This document shows, piece by piece, positions 1 to 5,193 of a DNA stretch of 8,272 bases. This DNA comes from Blautia sp. (GTDB lineage Bacteria > Bacillota > Clostridia > Lachnospirales > Lachnospiraceae): contig JAFWDX010000161.1 of NCBI GenBank assembly GCA_017515945.1, forward strand, positions 1 through 8,272, written 5' to 3'. Position 1 is the first letter of the stretch. Each line of letters starts with the position of its first letter. A model generated the notes under the pieces. The model searched no databases. It was not told the DNA's origin and worked only from the letters and a program-made list of their open reading frames with translations. Both the position numbers and the translations under genes were made by a program.

Positions 1-116
1 CAAGCTCCTTCGTAACTGTTCAGTCGCAAGCTCCTTCGTAACGGTTCAGTCACAAGCTCCTTCACAGTTACGAAGGCCAGGCGCAGTCTCTTTCGCAATA
101 GGAGCGCGCCTGGCCA
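1..116 (+). repeat. Rearranged MITE copy with a 26-bp tandem array, downstream of thiI
   Basis: Two consecutive 26-bp units (12-37 and 38-63) begin GTAACTGTTCAGTC and end CAAGCTCCTTC; they differ at two positions. Bases 1-11 are the tail of a further unit, so the array continues beyond the left edge. It is followed by ACAGTTACGA and a hairpin with a perfect 10-bp stem (GGCCAGGCGC at 75-84, GCGCCTGGCC at 106-115). The same modules occur at 1384-1528 and 6404-6484. The right terminal repeat is not intact; AACAGTTTTAC at 116-126 may be its remnant and overlaps the thiI stop codon. The hairpin follows thiI in its transcript but has no U-tract, so a terminator role is unproven. Confidence 0.7.
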
Positions 117-122
117 ACAGTT

Positions 123-1325
123 TTACGGCTGAACCGGAGCCGTATTGCTGACCTCGATCACTTCCGTTGAAGAAAGCGCCTGTTCCATCAGCGCGTCTAT
201 CACATCCGCCAGTTTCCCTTCTGACTTCTGAATGACATTCAACAGCGGCTTTGTAACCGGATGTTTTGCCACAAAGATCGTACAGCAGTCCTCATAGGGC
301 AGGATCGACGTGTCAAAGGTTCCGATCCGGCGGGACAGCTCCACGATCTCCTGCTTGTCAAAACCGATAACCGGCCGGAAAACAGGCAGCGTACAGACCT
401 CGTTGGTCACGGCCAGGCTCTGGATCGTCTGGCTGGCAACCTGTCCGATACTTTCTCCTGTGATCAGTCCCAGACAGCGGTCTTTTTTGGCCAGGATCTC
501 CGCGATGCGCATCATATACCTGCGCATGATGATCGTCAGCTCGTCATGGGGACATTTCTCATAAATGGCCAGCTGGATATCCGTAAAATTGACGACATAC
601 AGGCGGATCGGTCCGCTGAAGCGGGATACAAGCCGTGCCAGGTCCACCACCTTCTGTTTTGCCCGCTCACTCGTATATGGCGGAGCATGAAAGTAGACTG
701 CTTCAATCTCCACGCCTCTCTTGGCGATCATATATCCCGCTACCGGAGAATCGATCCCTCCCGACAGCAGCAGCATGGCCTTCCCGTTCGTCCCCACAGG
801 CATACCGCCCGCGCCGCGGATCGTGCGGGAATATACATAGATCCTGTCCCGGATCTCGATGCTGATCGTCAGCTCAGGATCATGTACGTCGACCCTGGCC
901 TGCGGGAACGCATCCAGGATGGCCTCTCCGGCCCGGGCACTGACATCCATGGATCCCACGGGATAGCTTTTTCTCGCGCGTCTGGTATATACCTTGAATG
1001 TCCCGTTGTAGTCCGGGTGGACCTGCCTCATATAATCAGTCACATCCTGACAGGTCTGCTCCAGGCCGTTGTCCTCATAGATCATCACCGGGCAGACATA
1101 AACGATGCCGAATACCCGTGTCAATGCAGTAACAGCTTCTTCGTAATCATACTCATCCGGGCAGTATACATAGACCCTGCCCTGCTCCCGGACCACGCGG
1201 AAGTCTCCTTCCACATTGTCCAGTGCCAGTTCCATCTGCTTTACAAGGGCCTGTTCGAACACATAGCGGTTCTTTCCCTTGATGGCGATCTCAGCGTATT
1301 TGATCAAAAAGGCATGAAATGTCAT
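123..1325 (-). CDS. thiI: tRNA 4-thiouridine synthetase ThiI (tRNA sulfurtransferase)
   Basis: ThiI adenylates U8 of tRNA and replaces its oxygen with sulfur, giving 4-thiouridine, a near-UV sensor; in many bacteria it also takes part in thiamine thiazole synthesis. The 400-residue cytosolic protein has an N-terminal ferredoxin-like region, a THUMP domain (about residues 60-165) and a PP-loop ATP pyrophosphatase domain with SGGIDS at 188-193. A Cys pair (PYEDCCT) lies at 347-348. It ends there: the C-terminal rhodanese domain of E. coli ThiI is absent, as in Bacillus subtilis ThiI, which receives sulfur from a dedicated desulfurase encoded next to it. That matches the gene immediately upstream here. 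The start is the ATG at 1325, preceded by AAAGGA five bases away; an in-frame GTG at 1340 lies upstream of this ribosome binding site and would consume it. Family assignment is secure. Confidence 0.95.
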   Translation of the reverse strand: MTFHAFLIKYAEIAIKGKNRYVFEQALVKQMELALDNVEGDFRVVREQGRVYVYCPDEYDYEEAVTALTRVFGIVYVCPVMIYEDNGLEQTCQDVTDYMRQVHPDYNGTFKVYTRRARKSYPVGSMDVSARAGEAILDAFPQARVDVHDPELTISIEIRDRIYVYSRTIRGAGGMPVGTNGKAMLLLSGGIDSPVAGYMIAKRGVEIEAVYFHAPPYTSERAKQKVVDLARLVSRFSGPIRLYVVNFTDIQLAIYEKCPHDELTIIMRRYMMRIAEILAKKDRCLGLITGESIGQVASQTIQSLAVTNEVCTLPVFRPVIGFDKQEIVELSRRIGTFDTSILPYEDCCTIFVAKHPVTKPLLNVIQKSEGKLADVIDALMEQALSSTEVIEVSNTAPVQP

Positions 1326-1330
1326 ATCGA

Positions 1331-1336
1331 TCCTTT
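1331..1336 (-). promoter_or_regulatory. Ribosome binding site that sets the thiI start
   Basis: AAAGGA on the minus strand is followed by five bases (TCGAT) and the ATG at 1325. The alternative GTG start at 1340 lies upstream of this site and has no comparable purine-rich stretch in front of it, so the shorter protein is preferred. Confidence 0.75.
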
Positions 1337-1340
1337 CCAC

Positions 1341-1369
1341 ATTATACTAGAGGCTCTAAATACGTGGAA
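1341..1369 (-). promoter_or_regulatory. Possible promoter just upstream of thiI
   Basis: A perfect TATAAT (minus strand, 1346-1341) lies 17 bases downstream of TTCCAC (1369-1364), a weak -35. Transcription would start near 1334-1336, leaving a leader of only about ten bases that barely keeps the ribosome binding site. A promoter here would make sense because the desulfurase gene seems to end in a terminator, but the tight spacing argues against it. The -35 lies in an arm of a split palindrome. Confidence 0.3.
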
Positions 1370-1551
1370 ATCTTTGATTCCACGTAACTGTTCAGTCAGC
1401 ACCTCGCATTTACTGCGAGGTGCGTAAGATCAAAGTTGAACAGCCAAGGCCAGGCACACTTTCAATGCGACGACAGGAGCCTGCGCCTGGCCTCGTAACT
1501 GTGAAGGAGCTTGTGACTGAACAGTTACGATTCCACGTATTTAGAGCCTCT
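1349..1551. repeat. Split 21-bp palindrome interrupted by a MITE
   Basis: The left arm (1349-1369, AGAGGCTCTAAATACGTGGA plus one A) and the right arm (1531-1551) are perfect reverse complements over 21 bp. Removing the inserted element (1384-1528) and one copy of its 8-bp duplication brings the arms together as a hairpin of about 50 bases with a very short loop and one bulged A. The ancestral gap therefore held a strong hairpin between the desulfurase and thiI genes. It has no U-tract on either strand, so it may be a processing or stability element, or an older repeat. Confidence 0.75.
1384..1528 (-). mobile_element. IS66-type MITE, complete 145-bp copy with 8-bp target duplication
   Basis: The element starts GTAACTGTTCAGTCA and ends with its exact reverse complement TGACTGAACAGTTAC. 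It is flanked by perfect 8-bp direct repeats GATTCCAC (1376-1383 and 1529-1536). Inside are a perfect hairpin (GCACCTCGCA, loop TTTAC, TGCGAGGTGC, at 1399-1423), a second inverted repeat GGCCAGGC/GCCTGGCC (1448-1492), and a short palindrome at the right end (GTAACTGT...ACAGTTAC, 1495-1528). IS66-family ends begin GTAA and create 8-bp target duplications, so this looks like a non-autonomous relative mobilised in trans. It has no plausible coding capacity. It is in the opposite orientation to the copies at 2836, 3979 and 6404. Confidence 0.8.
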
Positions 1552-1559
1552 GCATATAC

Positions 1560-1602
1560 CGCGCGGGAAATCAGATACATTCTCCATGTATTTTGCCGCG
1601 CG
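1560..1602. other. Stem-loop between the desulfurase and thiI genes
   Basis: CGCGCGG (1560-1566) pairs with CCGCGCG (1596-1602). An inner stem ATACAT/ATGTAT closes a TCTCC loop, with a bulge between the two stems. No U-tract follows on either strand, so this is not a standard intrinsic terminator. It lies just downstream of the terminator at the desulfurase stop and could act as a 3' end block against exonucleases. Confidence 0.5.
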
Positions 1603-1607
1603 AGTAT

Positions 1608-1641
1608 AAAAAAGGCTCACCGTCTAGAAAAACGGCGCAGC
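1608..1641 (-). terminator. Intrinsic terminator overlapping the desulfurase stop codon
   Basis: On the minus strand GCT-G-CGCCGT pairs across an eight-base loop (TTTTCTAG) with ACGGTG-AGC. This gives nine base pairs, one of them G-U, with a single bulged G. One base later comes a run of six T (1613-1608). The TGA stop codon (1619-1617) lies in the 3' arm, so a ribosome at the stop would cover part of the stem. Termination may therefore be incomplete or translation-dependent. Confidence 0.5.
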
Positions 1642-2768
1642 ACCGGTACCAGTTCCTTCAGTGCGTCCAGGCAGGCATCCACCTCCTGCGCAGTATTGTC
1701 CGCGCAGAAGCTGAAACGGACCGCACTCTCAATCTCTTCCTTCTCCAGTCCCATAGCTGACAAAGTCGCGCTGGGACGTCTTTTATGGCTCGAGCAGGCA
1801 CTGCCTGCGGAAACATAGATGCCCCTCTCTTCCAGTGCGTGCAGCAGCACTTCGCTGCGGATGCCGATGAAACTGGCATTTAAAATATGAGGCGCACTCA
1901 GCTCATGGGAAGGGGTATTGATCCGGATATTTTCCAGTTCTCTGAGCCCTGCCTCCAGTCTGTCCCGGAGCGCATACAGATATTCTCTTTTCTCCCCCAG
2001 ATCCCGTGTGCTTTCCCTGACTGCCGCGGCCATGCCGGCTATGCCGGGGACATTGTCCGTCCCTGACCGCATCCCGGCCTGCTGCCCGCCGCCCAGGATC
2101 TGCGGCTCAATGCGCACGCCGTCCTTTATATAAAGAAATCCGATCCCCTTCGGGCCGTGGATCTTGTGTCCGCTGGCGGAAAGCAGGTCGATCCCCGCCC
2201 TGGCCGGATGGATCCGGTATTTGCCGTATGCCTGAACGGCATCCACGTGAAAGAGAGCGCCGCTTTTTTCATGAACCAGCTCAGAAAACCGCTCCACGGG
2301 CATGACAGCCCCCGTCTCGTTATTTACATACATGACTGAAACCAGGATCGTGTCCGGCCGGAGGGCAGCCTCCAGCGTCTCCGGCTCTACGATCCCCTGC
2401 ATGTTCACCGGCAGAACCGTCAGCTCGTACCCAAGCTTCTCCAGTCTTTTCATCGGCTCCATCACCGCAGGATGCTCCACTGCAGTGGTAATGATATGCT
2501 TTCCCCTGCGCTGCATGGCCTGAGCCGCTCCGAAAATGGCCAGATTGTCCGCTTCCGTACCGCCCGAAACAAATACCAGTTCCTTCTGCAGGGCCTTGAG
2601 GGAGCCGGCGATCGCCGCAGCCGCGTCTTTCACATATTTTTCCGCATCGATCCCCTTGCCATGCATGGAGGAAGGATTACCATAATCCTCAGTCAAAGCT
2701 CTGCGGACAAACTCCGCTGCCTGCGGGCAGCATCTGGTTGTTGCCGCATTATCAAAATATATTTCCAT
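1617..2768 (-). CDS. Cysteine desulfurase, NifS/NifZ type, likely sulfur donor to ThiI
   Basis: A pyridoxal-phosphate enzyme that removes sulfur from cysteine, leaving alanine and an enzyme-bound persulfide for transfer. The 383 residues show the class V aminotransferase plan of group I desulfurases: YFDNAATT at the N-terminus, GNPSS at 30-34, the cofactor-contacting VEH with His99, HVDAVQ at 174-179, the PLP lysine K202 in SGHKIHGPKG, and the catalytic Cys325 in SAGSACSS on a short loop. The ATG at 2768 has TGGAGG five bases upstream. No IscU/NifU scaffold gene is adjacent. thiI lies directly downstream, the arrangement of nifZ-thiI in Bacillus subtilis, where the desulfurase is dedicated to tRNA thiolation. 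Dedication to ThiI is inferred from context; a broader role in iron-sulfur supply cannot be excluded, so no gene symbol is given. Confidence 0.93.
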   Translation of the reverse strand: MEIYFDNAATTRCCPQAAEFVRRALTEDYGNPSSMHGKGIDAEKYVKDAAAAIAGSLKALQKELVFVSGGTEADNLAIFGAAQAMQRRGKHIITTAVEHPAVMEPMKRLEKLGYELTVLPVNMQGIVEPETLEAALRPDTILVSVMYVNNETGAVMPVERFSELVHEKSGALFHVDAVQAYGKYRIHPARAGIDLLSASGHKIHGPKGIGFLYIKDGVRIEPQILGGGQQAGMRSGTDNVPGIAGMAAAVRESTRDLGEKREYLYALRDRLEAGLRELENIRINTPSHELSAPHILNASFIGIRSEVLLHALEERGIYVSAGSACSSHKRRPSATLSAMGLEKEEIESAVRFSFCADNTAQEVDACLDALKELVPVLRRFSRR

Positions 2769-2784
2769 GTCAGCCTCCAGTATA

Positions 2785-3049
2785 AGGAGCTGTCACAAAC
2801 TAACTTGTGCAGCAAGATGTACAGGTTATTGTGCGGTAACTGTTCAGTCACTGGTGATCCGTCTGATCAGATTTAAACTTAAAGTGCCGGATTGGCTACA
2901 CAGGCAAGGCGCAGGCTCCTTTCGTCGCATTGAAAGTGTGCCTGACCCTGGCTGTTCATCTTTTGCTCCAAGCACCTGCCAAGGCACGCCTGCGTTGTCG
3001 CAGTAAATGCGAGGTGTTGACTAAACAGTTACATTTTGCGACAGATCCT
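2785..3049. repeat. Older palindromic repeat (AGGAGCTGTC ends) split by a MITE
   Basis: AGGAGCTGTCACAAA (2785-2799) and the reverse complement of 3035-3049, AGGATCTGTCGCAAA, match at 13 of 15 positions and flank the MITE at 2836-3032. Without the MITE and one duplication copy, they would form an imperfect foldback of about 60 bases directly upstream of the desulfurase ribosome binding site. A similar end occurs alone at 6487-6501. This suggests a second small repeat family of unknown type. Confidence 0.5.
2836..3032 (+). mobile_element. IS66-type MITE, 197-bp chimeric copy
   Basis: The left end GTAACTGTTCAGTCA and right end TGACTAAACAGTTAC are inverted repeats with one mismatch. Flanking octamers ATTGTGCG (2828-2835) and ATTTTGCG (3033-3040) agree at 7 of 8 positions, fitting an aged 8-bp target duplication. 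From about 2909 to the right end it matches the reverse complement of the 1384-1528 copy, with a 21-base insertion (also in the 3979 copy) in the arm of the GCACCTCGCA hairpin. Bases 2856-2911 are instead homologous to the left part of the unrelated foldback element at 3048-3208, so the copy is a mosaic. It lies in the leader region of the desulfurase gene. Confidence 0.75.
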
Positions 3050-3208
3050 AGTGGTCCGTCTCAATCAGATTTAAACTTAAAGTGCCAGATTGGCTTCATA
3101 GGCAAGGCGGGTGAAGGCGCCGTAGCGGGCTACGGCAACTGAGCCCAACGCAGTATATGAAGTCAAGATGGTGCTTTAAGCTTAAATATGATTGAGACGG
3201 CCCACTAG
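3048..3208. mobile_element. Foldback MITE-like element with 40-bp ends, abutting rsmE
   Basis: The 40-bp ends (3048-3087 and 3169-3208) are inverted repeats matching at 35 positions; both begin CTAGTGG and contain CCGTCTCAATCA. Homology between the arms continues inward (TTGGCTTCAT against ATGAAGTCAA), and the centre holds a perfect stem GCCGTAG-CGGG-CTACGGC (3119-3136). The whole 161 bp can fold into one long imperfect hairpin on either strand. CTAG at both tips may be a 4-bp target duplication or part of the ends. The right CTAG contains the rsmE stop codon, so the element starts exactly where the gene ends. No coding capacity. The transposase family is unknown to me. Confidence 0.7.
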
Positions 3209-3948
3209 CCTTCCAGAAGATACATCAGCACCGACAGCAGCGTCATCCCCGCCGTCTCAGTGCGGAGGATCCGCCTTCCCAGGGTAATGGCCTGGCCGCC
3301 GGCCTCCAGGATCCTGGATACCTCTGTTTCCTCAAAGCCGCCCTCGGGGCCGATAAAGATCCCCAGCGACTGTCCGGGCCTGATCGAAGAAAGAAGCTGT
3401 CTGGTATGCTCCATATCCTCTGCCAGCTCATAGGGCACCAGCAGGACATCCAGTTCCGAGGCCATGGCAAGCGCTTCTTCCAGTCCGACAGGAGTATGGA
3501 CCGTCGGGATCTTCATCCTCCTGGACTGCTTGGCCGCGCTTTCACTGATCTGCTGCCAGCGGGCGGTTTTTCGTACAGCCTTTTCCCCCTCCAGCTTTAC
3601 GACACATCTGCTCAGGCGCAGCGGGATGATCTCTGCCGCACCCAGCTCGACGGCCTTCTGAATGATCAGTTCCATTTTGTCGGATTTGGGAATGCCCTGG
3701 AAAAGACAGATCCTGGAAGGCAGTTCATAATCCGGTTCCTGGGAATACAATATATGCAGCAGTGCCTCCTGATCCTCATAGGCTTCGACCGTGCAATGGT
3801 ATTCCCGGCCGACGCCGTCACTCACCCAGACCTCCTCGCCCGGCCGCAGGCGAAGGACATTTTTCATATGGTTTACATCAGGTCCGCTCACGCGGATCCG
3901 GTGTGTGTCTCTCCCGATCTGCTCCGGGTCAACAAAAAAGCGCTGCAT
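3205..3948 (-). CDS. rsmE: 16S rRNA (uracil1498-N3)-methyltransferase RsmE
   Basis: RsmE uses S-adenosylmethionine to methylate N3 of U1498 in helix 44 of 16S rRNA within assembled 30S subunits. The 247 residues have the usual family length and order: an N-terminal PUA-like RNA-binding domain (about 1-70, starting MQRFFV), then a SPOUT domain with a C-terminal trefoil knot. Diagnostic blocks are GIPKSDKMELIIQKAVELGA (85-104), WQQISESAAKQSRR (131-144), the cofactor loop IFIGPEGGF (197-205) and LGRRILRTETA (223-233). The ATG at 3948 is preceded by AGGGGG at about seven bases. It follows prmA, a very common pairing in Firmicutes, but the 118-base gap is filled by a MITE remnant. Its TAG stop coincides with the tip of a foldback element; the C-terminus (LMYLLEG) looks complete, so the insertion has not truncated the protein. 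Confidence 0.96.
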   Translation of the reverse strand: MQRFFVDPEQIGRDTHRIRVSGPDVNHMKNVLRLRPGEEVWVSDGVGREYHCTVEAYEDQEALLHILYSQEPDYELPSRICLFQGIPKSDKMELIIQKAVELGAAEIIPLRLSRCVVKLEGEKAVRKTARWQQISESAAKQSRRMKIPTVHTPVGLEEALAMASELDVLLVPYELAEDMEHTRQLLSSIRPGQSLGIFIGPEGGFEETEVSRILEAGGQAITLGRRILRTETAGMTLLSVLMYLLEG

Positions 3949-3978
3949 CCTGTGCCCCCTGTATCTTTATATTTACTG

Positions 3979-4063
3979 GTAACTGTTCAGCTTTTTTCTC
4001 ACGCACCTGCCAAGGCACGCCTGCGGTGTCGCAGTAAATGCGAGGTGCTGACTGAACAGTTCC
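3979..4063 (+). mobile_element. Deleted MITE copy (about 85 bp) between prmA and rsmE
   Basis: Starts GTAACTGTTCAG and ends CTGAACAGTTCC, the family ends with the last bases decayed. It keeps only the right-hand module (GCACCT..., the 21-base insertion shared with the 2836 copy, then CGCAGTAAATGCGAGGTGC). The left junction runs from CTGTTCA of the terminal repeat straight into sequence that, in fuller copies, follows an internal CTGTTCA, so deletion between these two short repeats would explain it. The octamers outside do not match, so no target duplication is visible. Its right end stops about four bases from the prmA stop codon. Confidence 0.65.
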
Positions 4064-4066
4064 CTT

Positions 4067-5020
4067 TCAATCCTTATATGCAGTGACGCAGACCCATTCC
4101 CCCTGCCGGGTAATGTCACATACCTTAAGTCCTGCCGCAGTCACCGCGTCTTCCACATCTTTTTGTTTTCCCTCAAGGATGCCGGACGTGATATAATAAG
4201 CCCCGTGTTTCATTCGCGCCGGGATTTCCGGAGTCAATGCCACCAGCACATCCGCCAGGATATTCGCCGTGACGATATCATATCTGTCATATCCGACCTG
4301 CTCCTGTACGGACGGGTCATCGATCAGATTTCCCAGGATCATGGCGAACCTGCTTTCATCCATGTTATTGGCCTGCAGGTTTTCTTTGACAGCGCTGGCC
4401 GCGCAGGGATCCAGATCCGTTCCCGTGATGTGCTCTGCTCCAAGCAGCAGAGCGGCGATCCCAAGGATCCCGCTGCCTGTTCCCACATCCAGCATGCGGG
4501 CTCCGGGCTGCAGATGTCTGCGCAGCTGCCGGATCACCAGCTGGGTCGTCTCATGCATGCCTGTGCCGAAGGCCGTACCGGGATCGATATGGATGATCAT
4601 TTTGTCCCGGTCAGCCGGACCGACCTCCTCCCAGGATGGGACGATCAGAAAATCGTCAACGGTAAACTGGTGAAAATATTCTTTCCAGTTATTGATCCAG
4701 TCCTTGTCCTCTGTATCTGAGAGCATGATCGATCCTTCTCCGATATCCATCCAGGTCCGTATCTCATCCAGCACCCGGCGCACCGCCTCGAGGGTGCTGT
4801 CCAGATCCTGTTCCTCCTCCAGATAGCAGTTGAGCATGGCCGTCCCGTCGTCCTCCGGTCCTTCCGGAAGGATATCTACAAACATCTGCGCCTTATCCTG
4901 CTCGCTGAGCGGCTGATGGTCGATGATCTCCACACCCTCGATGCCTATATCCGCCAGGGCCGATATGATCACATCCTCCGCCTCCGTCGTCGTCTTTATC
5001 GTAATGCGATTCCATTTCAT
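4067..5020 (-). CDS. prmA: Ribosomal protein L11 methyltransferase PrmA
   Basis: PrmA trimethylates amino groups of ribosomal protein L11 with S-adenosylmethionine as donor. The 317 residues carry the N-terminal L11-recognition domain (MKWNRITIKTTTEAED...), a linker with WKEYFHQF near 112-119, and a Rossmann-fold methyltransferase domain. Key blocks are the family signature PGTAFGTGMHETT (147-159), S-adenosylmethionine motif I LDVGTGSG (177-184), acidic motif II TDLDP (201-205) and the catalytic-loop NILAD (253-257). The ATG at 5020 has GGGAG seven bases upstream. It follows the dnaJ terminator and probably starts a new transcription unit with rsmE. A 34-bp palindromic repeat ends just nine bases before the ribosome binding site. 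Knockouts in other bacteria are viable, so its physiological role is subtle. Confidence 0.96.
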   Translation of the reverse strand: MKWNRITIKTTTEAEDVIISALADIGIEGVEIIDHQPLSEQDKAQMFVDILPEGPEDDGTAMLNCYLEEEQDLDSTLEAVRRVLDEIRTWMDIGEGSIMLSDTEDKDWINNWKEYFHQFTVDDFLIVPSWEEVGPADRDKMIIHIDPGTAFGTGMHETTQLVIRQLRRHLQPGARMLDVGTGSGILGIAALLLGAEHITGTDLDPCAASAVKENLQANNMDESRFAMILGNLIDDPSVQEQVGYDRYDIVTANILADVLVALTPEIPARMKHGAYYITSGILEGKQKDVEDAVTAAGLKVCDITRQGEWVCVTAYKD

Positions 5021-5039
5021 GGATGATCTCCCGCCTTTC

Positions 5040-5073
5040 GTAACTGTGAAGGAGCTTGTGACTGAACAGTTAC
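5040..5073 (-). repeat. Minimal 34-bp MITE end in the prmA leader
   Basis: This is exactly the 34-bp left-end module of the family. On the minus strand GTAACTGT and ACAGTTAC form an 8-bp stem around an 18-base loop containing AAGCTCCTTC. The rest of the element is absent. It would be transcribed in the prmA leader, and CTCC in the loop is complementary to GGAG of the prmA ribosome binding site nearby. Any effect on translation is speculative. No convincing target duplication flanks it. Confidence 0.65.
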
Positions 5074-5096
5074 ACCTTCTTTTAAAAATACGATTA

Positions 5097-5125
5097 AGTA
5101 TACCCTATTCTGCCTGAAAAGGAAA
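5097..5125 (-). promoter_or_regulatory. Candidate promoter for prmA-rsmE
   Basis: Minus-strand TATACT (5102-5097, one mismatch to the -10 consensus) with a 17-base spacer to TTTCCT (5125-5120, poor -35). It sits between the dnaJ terminator and prmA, where a promoter is expected. The predicted start near 5090 gives a leader of about 70 bases containing the 34-bp repeat. A small hairpin AAGGAA-CCTCT-TTCCTT overlaps the -35. Confidence 0.4.
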
Positions 5126-5140
5126 GAGGTTCCTTAACGG

Positions 5141-5177
5141 AAAAAAGGGGTCAGCTGCCTTATGCACAGCCTCCCCC
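5141..5177 (-). terminator. Intrinsic terminator after dnaJ
   Basis: On the minus strand GGGG-GA-GGCTG, a nine-base loop, CAGCT-GA-CCCC, then six T. GGGG pairs with CCCC and GGCTG with CAGCT (one G-U); the GA facing GA between them can form tandem sheared G-A pairs. It lies 16 bases after the dnaJ stop and probably ends the chaperone operon. Confidence 0.8.
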
Positions 5178-5193
5178 GTATTACGTATTACGT

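Noticed and set aside
1..120. Direct repeats as a CRISPR array
   Set aside because: The 26-bp units are directly adjacent with no spacers and match MITE ends elsewhere in the window.
1325..1340. GTG at 1340 as the thiI start
   Set aside because: The good ribosome binding site AAAGGA lies between this GTG and the ATG at 1325, and the protein from 1325 has the usual family start.
261..1427. 388-codon plus-strand open frame opposite thiI
   Set aside because: It is a shadow of the secure thiI gene; its composition shows no domain or motif.
1420..1818. Plus-strand open frame reading MRRQEPAPGLVTVKELVTEQL and onward
   Set aside because: The frame starts in the MITE and runs antisense through the desulfurase gene. 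Nearly the same peptide (EPAPGLVTVKE, VTEQL) is read from the 6404-6484 and 5040-5073 repeats, so it reflects repeat DNA, not a protein family.
2776..2810. TTATAC upstream of the desulfurase gene as a -10 box
   Set aside because: No acceptable -35 at 16-18 bases, and it nearly touches the ribosome binding site.
2769..3204. Riboswitch or T-box in the long leader of the desulfurase gene
   Set aside because: The gap is fully explained by repeats; no T-box, SAM or cysteine-related leader motif was recognised.
3406..4086. Plus-strand open frame ending APAKARLRCRSKCEVLTEQ
   Set aside because: It is antisense to rsmE, and its end is a MITE translation also read from the 2836-3032 copy. No ribosome binding site or family resemblance.
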